Shown piece by piece: positions 9,701 to 17,979 of a DNA stretch of 38,085 nucleotides (positions are counted from its first letter, which is position 1; every line of letters starts with the position of its first letter). Under the pieces are notes generated by a model that saw only the letters and a list, made by a program, of their open reading frames with translations, was not told the DNA's origin and ran no database searches. The stretch is from positions 1-38,085 of the forward strand of contig JOAZ01000037.1 of NCBI GenBank assembly GCA_000720535.1, given 5' to 3'. The position numbers were made by a program, and so were the translations under genes. The DNA comes from Streptomyces halstedii. Its GTDB lineage: Bacteria > Actinomycetota > Actinomycetes > Streptomycetales > Streptomycetaceae.

Positions 9701-9809
9701 CGGACGGCTCCGTCGAGGTTGCGGGCGGGGCAGTGGGGGCGGAGTTGTCCGGCAGGGCAGCGCCGGAAGACGCCTCACCGGCAGTGCGGGATGAACGCGA
9801 GGAGGACAC
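6771..9809 (-). CDS. Tap-like telomere-associated protein with fused Phd-like and RecA-like domains
   Basis: I prefer GTG 9809, which has GGAG seven bases upstream; a TTG at 9902 also opens the frame but lacks a ribosome site. About 1012 residues. Residues 147-182 resemble a Phd/YefM antitoxin DNA-binding fold (SIADARRQLGDLVQYGAEG). A Pro/Ala-rich linker runs from about 190 to 380. A DnaB/RecA-like domain follows (about 388-620) with GIRPLDDVLGGLQPGR and Walker B LALVVVDRLQ. Its Walker A reads APGAGSS, without the catalytic Lys. Residues 690-1012 resemble the C-terminal, polymerase-like part of Tap (NALDTNASFLSAF, then YRLPTRPTWHHPDLPDP). Tap brings Tpg to telomeric DNA. A replication-initiator role is the alternative. 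Confidence 0.55.
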   Translation of the reverse strand: MSSSRSSRTAGEASSGAALPDNSAPTAPPATSTEPSDPAPRWAGHWPLSFPENTGRRHDEDTQPESAEGPLDERRTTSTTPDAGTPHTLAPTRPATLHGARNALKQLIDAAIQGHPTPLTRGTHHALLTTPAHATELGWALIQAPTHSIADARRQLGDLVQYGAEGHPQVLYRHKTPVAVLIAAAADGTPAPPAPHAEPAPDTAAPAATSAPDSTPPPEGLQTVQNPLPATPADEAAKDLAPASATPSAEAAIAPTTSSELQPEPAAHDTPAPADTSPASPGTTPAPPTAPTGPPAAADPSPAAPALQHPVTPPTALPAPPSTPPEPSPPAPAPAMPGTGHEPALPAGGTPTIAAPRTPRRLAALAQALDTVLPTTAPTGETTTPTPLMGLSTGIRPLDDVLGGLQPGRFYLVAAAPGAGSSLIATAAARTSALDQHQPVLYAASGLTRADIAARIVAAHLPVDYRRLRAGRLTPTEQDDTAALHHHLAQAPLYIDDGTDLTTDAIAESVPDLPGLALVVVDRLQTTEDPRLPLSGPAQITDAAQALAHLARTHELPVLAAVDTDAPQLIAALSLDITITLTRDADQIHATVTERDLGPQATLTLHADLAHARITDPDPDAGAVTPTPPAVPPYTSAQPPQTPLQAHTSPPPDPTATQPAPTAHTAAPRRPSPSPRRTTAPPPPQGGYANRDYSYFTGMITRAVDDALRDHDGDVTAATEALVKKAVPNAMVLFEATRVGGNYEHTVYPETLEFLRKKTKDGADEIWEGRHNWTNTHLMEALQNGTHPPNTVNALDTNASFLSAFKTHLPIGALIHQFDGGFDPKRSGIYRLPTRPTWHHPDLPDPIGNRREDGPVLLDDATIRLLIRCARLGLCETPHITESWTSGASEGLLEKFRRVLTETRTNAIEADDTVTVEYIKAMYSKFTSTIGESSVNRDIRRPDWMHIIRSQAFANLWYKSHRAHSNGLTVVRVRGTDELHVAGDWRTVFTEGRLTTQMKQKDQYPLPRKSAQ

Positions 9810-9902
9810 CCAGGGACTCCAAGAGCAGAAGCGGTAAGCGGGTTGCGAGGGACAGGTCGGGCAGTGGGCCGCCGAGGGGGTGCGGAGCGACCGTGCCGTC
9901 AA

Positions 9903-9990
9903 AAATGTAACGCCGCCACCCAGTCTAGCTGACGGTACATAATATTCGCCCGAAGTTATGTAACGCTCGCCGCTGAATTATGCAACGCTG
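9903..9990. promoter_or_regulatory. Repeated ATTATGTAACG-type sites upstream of the Tap-like gene
   Basis: Four variants of one motif lie within 90 bp: 9903-9912, 9933-9943 (inverted, ATTATGTACCG), 9956-9965 and 9977-9987 (ATTATGCAACG). The same motif recurs in the first 530 bases of the window and forms the outer part of the fourth telomere hairpin (69-76). Placed 90-180 bp upstream of the likely start, the cluster could be an operator for autoregulation or an iteron origin. Confidence 0.55.
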
Positions 9991-10611
9991 CGGTCGGGGT
10001 CTCGTGTGATCGCGGGGCCTGGTCCGGGCTCCGGAGGGTGACGGTGCGGCAGGCCCTCAGCCCGGGGGCCCGTCAGGCGTGAGCGGCGGCCCGCTCCATG
10101 GGTGACAGGTTCCGTCATGGCCTTCAGTCGAGCGCGGAGAGCGGCCCGCTCGACGGTCTGCGTTTTGTCTATCGGTCTCGTCTCGGGCTCATCGTCAGGA
10201 GCACACGATGGAGACTCGGTCGCCCTCGAGCCGATGTGCTCGGGCTGGGCCTTGGCGGCCGCGCATGGCTACTCCCCCGTGAGCCATCACAGCGGCGGGG
10301 CCCCACGGTGCTGCTCTAGCGGAAGGACAACGTCGGGGATCCGGCGACAGGTTCTGCCCGCTCGCCCCCGCGATGACGCTCAACTCCCGCTGATCGAAAT
10401 GGAGTACGGAGCACACAGCTATTGCGCTAAGCTCGCCGTTCATCGCTCCCCGTACGGGCACGGTTCGGGATCGCCAGGTCCGGCCAAGGCCGGAATCGCA
10501 CCCTGATGCCTCCGTACGCGGCCGGCCCAGGCGCAGGCCCGGCTACGGCCGGGATCCGATCTGGCCGGGCGCACAGGAAAACCCTGTGCGCCCTTCCACG
10601 TCACGGACCGG
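9991..10611. other. Gap between divergent genes
   Basis: About 620 bp between the Tap-like operon and the next gene. Short open frames exist on both strands, but none has a clear ribosome site or a recognisable product. The promoters of both flanking genes must lie here. Apart from the repeat cluster next to it, I see no clear structure. Confidence 0.4.
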
Positions 10612-12639
10612 GTGGCACGTGCTGCTCCGGTCCTGCCGACCGAAGGCAGAAACTCCGATGGACAGCACGGCCAACATGGTCCTCCCACGATCCCCGAGCG
10701 GGCCCCCACGGACGCCACTGAGCACCTGCAGAAGAACATCCGCGGTTGTCCCGCCGTCTTTCAGGCGGACTGGATTCCAGACAACGACGGCAGCGCGATC
10801 TTCGCTCGAGCATGTGTGGAACCGGGCGCCGTACGCCCGCTGTTCCCCGCGGACTTCGCCGGCACCGGGGAGGAACTGGGCTTCCTCAACGGCGGCGTAC
10901 TGGCCGGTGTCCGGCAGGTCCTCGTCCCCAGTACCCGGCTCTATACTCTCGATCTCCTGCTCGTCTCCAACATCCGGGACCTGGAGCAGAGCGACTACAG
11001 CGGCGCCGAGGAGATCCTCGGCGCGCGGCCCTTCCCTGCTGCGAACGCACCGGACAAGACTGCGGTCCTGGAGCTCCTGGCCTCCGGGCCGCAGGCGCTG
11101 GACTGGACTGCGGCACGGCAGCGGTGGGCGCTCGAGCAGGTACGGCTCAGCATGGCGGGCCGCTCCATCGCGACGGTCACCACCGAAGGCCAGCGCCGAC
11201 CAGCAGACGTAGCCCTGGCCCGCGTCGTGGACAGTTCCGGAAAGATCTTGGCAAGGGGCCTGCTGGTGATCGACGGCCACGGCCGGGTCGCCGCCAAGCT
11301 GGACGCCCTGTGCCGGTTCTGCCAGGAAACCGGTCTCCCCTATGACGTCCTGGCATTCACGACCCTGCCCGCCCAGGAGCAGATCCTCGTTCTGGACCAC
11401 CTCGGCGCGGCGGTACGCGCCGCGCGGGCCGCGCTGAACGAGACGGATACGTCGTCCGGCACTGTCGATTTCACCGTCCGGCACAAGGGCCGGGACCGGG
11501 AGGTCAGCATCCCGGCCAGGCTCGCTCTGGAGGCGGTGAACAGCTGGACCACCACGGCCTCCGTGGTGGTCGCCGGTTACCGGGAGCAGGAGCGCACAAA
11601 CTTCTCCGCGTCCATCACCCGGCGCTACGAGTCCATCCACAACGACGCCACCTCGCTGCCGGGCGGGACCGGGGCGGCGCGGCTCGCCGAGCAGGCCGTG
11701 GACCAACTCGCCGACGCCGGAGTCCTGGATGCCGTCCCCGGTTACGGCCGGACGATCGCGCGGTACCTCAAGCTTCCCTCCGGCCGCCCTGCCGGACTGG
11801 AGCTGGAGTACCTGGCCCTGCTCGCGGTGTGGGCGTTCAGCCGGAGGACGGCCGCCGCCCAGCGTGTCTACGAGGCTCTCGGCCTGAACGGTGGCGCCGG
11901 CAGCCCGCAGGTGCACAACAGGGGTGAGGTCGTCGCACACCTTGTGCGGCGTTGCCTGCCCCGCGCGAAGGCCGAGTATCACGCGGCCGCGGCACAGTCC
12001 CTGCTGGTTGGTTCGAACAGCCTGCCCACGGAGCCCGTGCAGCGATCGTTCCGCGAAGTCATCGACGACATCACCGGCAATCCGACGCCGCGGCTGCGGA
12101 CGGCGGCTCTGGCCGAGGCGCGCGTCCGCACGCTGATCGCGGCAACCGCCAGCGGGATTCTGCAGGCCGCCTACGGCTCCCAGGCCAGCACCCGGCCGCG
12201 CGGCCAGGCCAGTGCCTTCGTCAACCGCATGCTCACCGACGGCGCCGCTCCGCGAGCCGCATGGGGCCGACGCCAGGCCGAAGCCATCGTCGCCACCTAC
12301 TGGCAGTCCCAGGGCGCTGTCATCCCGCCCCAGGTCGTCCAGGACAGCCCGCCGCCGAACGGCACCCGCTACGAGCCGGTCACCAAGAACGGCGAACCGG
12401 TGCCCGCCACCGACAAGTGGCTGCGTCATGCCTGGCACAACCGGCGCCCTGAGAAGATCATCACGAATGATCAGCACGAGACGAACGTCTCGGAGCAGCT
12501 GACCCTCGCTGATACGGCGCTGACCGCCTACGCACTCCATCTCGGCCCGACCGGCACCGTGACCCAGCAGTGGCTCGATGGCACCCGCAACCAGCTCTTC
12601 GACCTCACCGGCACCGTGAGCCGCCTGCGCGCCACCTGA
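10612..12639 (+). CDS. Large unrecognised protein
   Basis: The gene encodes 675 residues with strong GC3 bias. GTG 10612 is the first start; a start some 30 codons later, nearer FQADWIPDNDG, is possible. No family is recognised with confidence. Residues 221-230 read GLLVIDGHGR and are followed by a run like FTTLPAQEQILVLDHL. This faintly recalls the DGQHR motif and following segment of DndB-like proteins, but the key residues differ (DGHGR). The second half is mostly helical. No signal peptide or membrane helix is seen. It converges with the nuclease-like gene on its right, and both sit between telomere and mobile-element genes, so an accessory or defence role is possible but unproven. Confidence 0.6.
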   Translation: MARAAPVLPTEGRNSDGQHGQHGPPTIPERAPTDATEHLQKNIRGCPAVFQADWIPDNDGSAIFARACVEPGAVRPLFPADFAGTGEELGFLNGGVLAGVRQVLVPSTRLYTLDLLLVSNIRDLEQSDYSGAEEILGARPFPAANAPDKTAVLELLASGPQALDWTAARQRWALEQVRLSMAGRSIATVTTEGQRRPADVALARVVDSSGKILARGLLVIDGHGRVAAKLDALCRFCQETGLPYDVLAFTTLPAQEQILVLDHLGAAVRAARAALNETDTSSGTVDFTVRHKGRDREVSIPARLALEAVNSWTTTASVVVAGYREQERTNFSASITRRYESIHNDATSLPGGTGAARLAEQAVDQLADAGVLDAVPGYGRTIARYLKLPSGRPAGLELEYLALLAVWAFSRRTAAAQRVYEALGLNGGAGSPQVHNRGEVVAHLVRRCLPRAKAEYHAAAAQSLLVGSNSLPTEPVQRSFREVIDDITGNPTPRLRTAALAEARVRTLIAATASGILQAAYGSQASTRPRGQASAFVNRMLTDGAAPRAAWGRRQAEAIVATYWQSQGAVIPPQVVQDSPPPNGTRYEPVTKNGEPVPATDKWLRHAWHNRRPEKIITNDQHETNVSEQLTLADTALTAYALHLGPTGTVTQQWLDGTRNQLFDLTGTVSRLRAT

Positions 12640-12871
12640 TCTCTGGCCACACCTCACCTCCGGTCCGGGCGTCTGCTGGCCGTACCGCCTTCCTGCGGTC
12701 CATCGGCTGCGGCAGACACCCGGGCCGGACCGGGATGGATAGGTGCGTCGTCGATCTGTCTCGGCGGTGCGAGTCGGCCGTCCCCGGCGTGGAGACGGCA
12801 CGCGCCATCCCGCGCTCTGCCGCGGCGGTCCGGCATGCCCCCTGGAAGACCTGCGCACACGCCCTGGCGGG
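12640..12871. other. Short gap between convergent genes
   Basis: Two convergent genes end here. The stretch is GC-rich with several imperfect inverted repeats, but I see no single strong terminator and no gene. Confidence 0.3.
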
Positions 12872-15800
12872 TCAGATCGTGTCGTCCTCCAGGGCTGGCC
12901 AGCCGAACGGGTCCGTGTGCTCGATGTCGTCCGTCCAGTAGCCGTACCGGTCGCCGAGCACCGACAGCAGTGCCTGGGAGTCGACCCGGCCGGGGCGGAT
13001 GGCGAGGCCGAGGCCGCGCGCGGTGCTGACCGCAGCCACGGACAGGTGGGAGCGCAGGGCGTGTTCGGTGAATGCCTGGGCAGGGACAGGCGGGTCGTGA
13101 GGACGTTCGGGGGCCTGCATGGCGGCGAGGATGCGAGCTCGGTGTTCGGGGGAATCACCCGGGGAGGGGCGCAGGCCCTGCTGCTGGGCGCGATGGTTTC
13201 CGGCCGCGTTGGCGATGGCGGTCAGCAGGTGCCAGTCGCGCCACCCTTCCTGCCTCAGCTGCGTGGCTGTTCGCCGGAAGCCGGGGTCTGCGGCCAGGCG
13301 GGGAAGGGTGTAGCGCACGATGGGGAGCAAGTTGGCATAGCGGTTGCGGACGGTGTCGAGGGCTGTCCGTGCTCGTGGCCGGGTCCGGGCCCGGTCCGGG
13401 CTGGCAGGGCAGCCGGTTTCGCCTGGCCGCGCGGTGTGCCTGCTCCGACGGCCGGGTCGGCGAGCGTAGCCATCGTCTGGTAGTCGTCGGCTTTCAGGAA
13501 GTCGGCCAGTTCGTCGTAGGGGCGGCCGACGAAGAGCTTGTGCCAGAAGCCGCTGGCGAGCGCCTGCTCGACGAGGTGCATGAAGGCCTCGTCGGAGAGC
13601 AGCGACTGGGAGAGCACCACCTTGACCAGGGCGGTGAGCAGACGGGACGGTTCTGTTTCCACGTCCGCGGGGGCGATTGTGGGCAGACGCAGCCTCCACC
13701 GGTTAGTATCCCGGTCGGCGCTCTGGTCGCAGACTGCGGGCTGGTCGTGGGGCAGGGTGGTGTCTGCGCGGATCGCGACGCTCAGACTGCCGGGCAGGAA
13801 CAGCGGGTCTCCTACGGCGAGTTCGCCGAGGAACACCTGGAGTGCTGCGGTGTAGCGTTCCGCGGCCAGCACCGACAGCCGGTCGTTCGGGCAGGTGATC
13901 TCCCAGTCGACGCCGAGCGCGTTCCAGGCATAGCGGCGTGTGGGGCCCGCGTCACTGAAGGGCCGTCCCACACCGTGGGCGTCGGCCTCCTCGGCGTACG
14001 TCTCTTCGGCTGCTGTGAGGACGTCTGCGGTCGAGGCGAGCAGGTCGTCGATGATGGTGTCGATGCCCGCCGAGGCGGTGATCGTGCGGAGCAGGGGGAC
14101 GAAGCCGGGCCTCACCGCGTCGGCTACGCGCAGGGTGAGCGCCTGATTGCCCATCATGTCCCAGACGTAAGGGTAGCGTTCGTGGTTGTACGGCTCGTCG
14201 CAGTAGGAGTTCTGCGCCATGAGGCCGATGCAGAACAGGCGGGTGGCGGAGATCCAGTTTCCGGCCTGGCGGTCGTACTGGGCGGCGAGGATGATCCCGC
14301 GGGGGACGAAGCGGTTGAGTTCCGGGGCGGGTGCGGATGTCGCGGCGGTGGCGGCTGCGAGCGCGTACTGCTTGGCCGCGATGGGCAGGCCGAGTTCGCT
14401 GTAGAGGCGCGCGCACAGCAGCAGCATGATCAGGCCGCCCTCGAGGGTGTCGCCACGCAGCCAGTTGGCCTTGGCTTCGTGGATCTCCTGGAGCGCTTGC
14501 GGGATGCGGCCGCTCTTGATCAGGGCGTGGCCCCGTGACTGGGCGCGTTCGCCGCGTGCACTCTGGCCGGTGACCCGGTCAGTGGCCTGATCGAGCAGGT
14601 CACGGACCTCCCGGTACAGGGGGTGGTCCACCAGTACGGGGGTGAGGTAGTCGAAGAGGTCGGCGGTGTGCTCGATGGGGAACAGCGGCGCGTTGTCCAG
14701 GTGGTGGCCCAGCCGGAGCAGGATGCGCATGCCGGTGTCGAGGTCCGTGAGAGGGGGCTCCGACTGCTGGGCAGGGATCGGCTCGCCGGCTTCTACCGCT
14801 TCGCGGACGGATGCGGTGACCTCTGCGACGGTCGGCAGGTCCTCGGGCACGGATTCGAGGCCGGCGGTCATGTCGGCGTGCAGGGCCAGGCGGGCCCGCA
14901 TGGCCAGCAGATGGGCCATGGCGTTGGGGGGCGGGTCCGCAACCAGCAGGCGGCCGATCTTGTCTGCCAGCAGGTGCTGCCAGCCGCACAGGTCCTCTGC
15001 GGTCAGCGCGGTGAGGCGGCGCACCAACGCCCCGAATCCGTATTGGAGGAGCACAACGGCGTCCTCGAGAATTCCGGGGTCGGTGAGGGTGTCGTCGGCG
15101 GTGACCGTGTCGAAGAAGTCGCGGGCCAGTTGGTCCGTCGGGTGCATGTCGCCGAGGCCGCGCAGGGTGGCCACGACGATCTCGTAGCGGGCGCGCAGGG
15201 CGGTGTGCTCTCCCGCTGCGGCGGCCAGCAGGGCACGTGCATGGCCGATCCATTCCGGCAGATCGGCCCGGGCCTCGTCGTGGAGGGTGGCGTGGCGCAG
15301 CGGGCCCCGCAGGTCCACCAGGTCACCCAGGGTGCGGGCCGGTTCGTCGTTGGCCTGCCATCGCCGGCGGGCTTCGACATACCAGTCGGGCAGTTGGCCG
15401 GCTCCGTCCGGGCGCGGTGGAGCGAGGTCGGAGGGCAGGTGAAGGTACTGGACGGCGAGGTAGAACAGGTCGTAGTCGGCGAGGTGGAGGGCGAGGGCGG
15501 CCGCGTCCCAGATCTCGAGTTCGACCTGGTGCGTCCGGGCGGCTTCGTCGATCAGGTCGTGCCGCTTCCCGGTGGGCACGGCGGTCACCGTGAAGTAGAT
15601 GACGCGGTCGACTGGGGTGCCCTGCCCGCAGATCGATGCCAGGTCCTTTCGGATCTTGCCGGGGATGTCGGTGGCCTGGATGGTGCAGGCCATCACCACC
15701 CGCTGGGTGGAGGCCAGCGACGCGAACAGGGACGTGCCGGGCAGTTCCCGGGGAATGTTGCTCCAGTGGCTTTCGGCGTCCCGGCCCTGGTCTCCGCCGC

Positions 15801-15957
15801 TGCTGACGGGGCCGGTCGCCGGCAGCAGATTGCTGGTGATCCTGCGGCGGGCCAGACCCAGGCACAGGGCCTCGAATTCGTGGTGGCTGTTGCTCTCGCC
15901 GAGGGTGCTCAAGGCAAAGCGGATGCGCTTCTCGAGCTGGACGGCATCGTCACTCAC
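12872..15957 (-). pseudogene. Restriction-endonuclease-like protein with helical repeats, one frameshift
   Basis: The likely start is GTG 15957, with CAGGGGG upstream. About 1030 residues if the frame is restored. The N-terminus (1-170) resembles Mrr-type or other PD-(D/E)XK-like domains: HHEFEALCLGLARRRI, then GGDQGRDAES, then VVMACTIQ. The usual Lys after the last strand is absent (CTIQ), so nuclease activity is uncertain. The remainder is helical and repeat-like. The frame breaks by one base near 13365-13400, in a run of G and C. The tail (ALDTVRNRYANLLPIVRYTL onward, ending at 12872) is in the other frame and looks coding throughout. Similar large proteins occur in actinobacterial defence regions. 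The frameshift may be decay or an assembly error. Confidence 0.6.
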
Positions 15958-16154
15958 GTCGTTCCCCCTGGTCTGGCTGCCGCTGTCACGCACGACCAGT
16001 GTCCAGTACCCCACTGACATCCCGGGGCCATGCGCGCGTCTGCGGTGCTGAGCGGACATGGGTTCAGCCGCCGGGCGCGTGCCCATGCGCGTCACGCAGC
16101 TGGCACCCCGCGTGGGCTGAGTCTCAGCACCGCGCGGTGCGCAAGGATGGAGCA

Positions 16155-16553
16155 ATGGCTGAGGACCCCGCTGACCCTGTTGCGCGCCCGGTACAGATCC
16201 CCGGGCGGATCCACGCAGTGGGGCGGGGCTGGCAGGGGCTGCTGGAGCGTCTGCATGAACAGATCCGCGCGGTCTTTCCCGGCTATCGTCTCCTCGATCT
16301 CAGGGAGAAGCCCGGCGGACTGCGCGTCTACGTGGAAGGGCCGCCGGGCAGCGCCGACAGGCTGAGGAGCCTGATCGCTCTTGCCGAGGTGGAGGCGGAG
16401 CGCACCTGTGAGTTCTGCGGCGCACCCGGCCGCATCCGCACCCGCGACGACTGGCCGGGAGGATGGCGCAAGAGCGTGTGCGACAGCTGCCACAGCGACT
16501 GGTCGGCACGCCGCATCATGATCGTTTGTGGTGTGGTGCGCAACCGCGGGTGA
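16155..16553 (+). CDS. Small protein with four-Cys zinc-finger-like motif
   Basis: The gene encodes 132 residues from ATG 16155, with AAGGA seven bases upstream. The C-terminal half holds CEFCGAPG (Cys 85, 88) and CDSCHSDW (Cys 109, 112), a CxxC-CxxC pair expected to bind zinc. The N-terminal half (about 10-80) is a mixed alpha/beta segment containing LLERLHEQIRAVFPGYRLLD. Such small CxxCGxxG proteins are common and uncharacterised in actinobacteria and are often found on plasmids. It is divergent from the nuclease-like gene, with about 200 bp between starts. Function is unknown. Confidence 0.7.
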   Translation: MAEDPADPVARPVQIPGRIHAVGRGWQGLLERLHEQIRAVFPGYRLLDLREKPGGLRVYVEGPPGSADRLRSLIALAEVEAERTCEFCGAPGRIRTRDDWPGGWRKSVCDSCHSDWSARRIMIVCGVVRNRG

Positions 16554-16596
16554 GGGCAGGCCGATGCGCACGCTGCGGGCGCGTGCCGGGGACTGC

Positions 16597-17210
16597 TCAT
16601 CCGCGTCGGCGGCCGGGCTGGGCCCAAGCGTCAATGGTGTGGTCGGTCAGATGGGCGAGGACGGTGTGGTTGGCCTCCCAGCCGTCGGCGACATGGGAGG
16701 CGGCTCCGGGGTGTGCGGGGTCGTTGGAGGGGTGGGCGTCGAGGAGTTCGGCGATGCCGGCGCGGGCCACGACGATGCAGGCGTGGCGGTGGCGTGAGGT
16801 GAGGACGCACAGGCGGCCGGCTTCCAGGTGGAAGGCGGAGGCGTCGCCGCGGCCGGAGAGGGGGTGCAGGACGATAGTCACGCGGAATTCGCAGCCTTGG
16901 AGTTGGCGGTGTCGACGGTGACGCCGTGGAGTTGGGGGTACTGGCAGGCCAGGAGAGCGCGGATGTGGTGGGCCTGGCTGCGGTGGGCGGTGCCGATGGC
17001 GATGTCCCCCGGCTGCAGGACGTGGCCTTCGGGGTTTTCCTCGCAGGTGGTGGTGGCGCGCCGGGCCAGCAGTCGCTCGGCGATGCGGAGGACGGTCTGG
17101 AAGGCTTCGATGTCGTGCTGGCCGGTGATGCGGGCCGGTAGTTCGAACAGTGCCCATCCGGTTTGGGCGGCGTGTTCGATGACCTCGTCACCAGCCCTCG
17201 CCGCAGCAGC
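16597..17210 (-). pseudogene. Superfamily I helicase C-terminal remnant
   Basis: The minus strand encodes the last part of an SF1-type helicase of the AAA-domain family. Blocks seen are PGDIAIGTAHRSQAHHIRAL, then GVTVDTANSK near 16900, then in another frame QGCEFRVTIVLHPLSGR and AFHLEAGRLCVLTSRHRHA. These correspond to motifs V and VI of the helicase core. The frame breaks near 16890, and the N-terminal three quarters is absent. The break point at about 17210 abuts an unrelated helicase relic on the other strand, so the junction is a recombination scar. Confidence 0.75.
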
Positions 17211-17939
17211 GGATGGATACGGCCGCCCGCGCCATCCTGGCTGTTCAGCCAGCGCAACCGAGCCAAACAACGCGCCCGAGCCGGTATGCCGCCCTCACCC
17301 CACCTGGCCGAGCTCACCGCCATCGACCTCTGGTGGAACCCGCCCTGGGACCTGTACTGGCAGCGCAACTACTACCGCACCCTCAACCACATCAAAGCCG
17401 GCGAGCCGTTCGATCCCGTCGCCCGCGTCCCCGCACCGAGCACCGTCCTGGGCATCTGGATCACCCGAGCCTGCCTCCAGTACAACCAGCTCCACCCAGA
17501 TCAGCAACACCTGCTGAACGCCATCGGCATCACCGCTCAGACCGCCGGACAGTGGCCGGCAAGCCCCCGCCCCCGGCCCCACGCCGAAGCCCTCCAACAC
17601 GCCCGCACCTGGGCTGGCGAACACGGCCACCTCTGCCCGCCGATCAAAACCGTCCACGACGGCTTCCCCCTCGGCGAATGGCTCAACCGCCAGCGCGAAC
17701 TCGCGAAGAAACGGACCAGCCCCTCCCCCACCCAGCAGGCACTCGCCGCGATCGACCCCTGGTGGAACCCGCCCTGGCCCATCCTGTGGCAACGCACCTA
17801 CCACCAAGCCCACACCCACCCCCGCCACCCAGCAGCCCGCCACTGGCTCGACCGACAACGCCGCGCCTGGCCCCTCCTCCACCCCCACCAACAACACCTC
17901 CTGGTCAGCATCGGCATCGCCCCCAACCTGATTCGCTAA
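17205..17939 (+). pseudogene. Helicase-associated-domain remnant (C-terminus of a large helicase)
   Basis: About 240 residues make up helicase-associated (HA) repeats. The repeat signature LTAIDLWWNPPWDLYWQRNY recurs as LAAIDPWWNPPWPILWQRTY, with links such as LGEWLNRQRELAKKR. In Streptomyces these repeats form the tail of large DEAD/DEAH helicases, often near replicon ends. The helicase core is absent and no start with a ribosome site is seen; the open frame only begins inside the scar at about 17163-17210. It ends properly at 17939. A second, more decayed HA segment is at 21885-22340. Confidence 0.7.
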
Positions 17940-17979
17940 CGCCCGTACCCGAGCCGAGGCCTGCCCCGACAATGAACAG

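Noticed and set aside
10543-13158. An 871-codon open frame on the minus strand
   Set aside because: It lies opposite the plus-strand gene 10612-12639, which has the proper codon bias. The product is Arg/Gly-rich with no recognisable domain.
14623-16017. A 464-codon open frame on the plus strand
   Set aside because: It runs opposite the nuclease-like gene and shows the usual Gly/Val-rich antisense composition.
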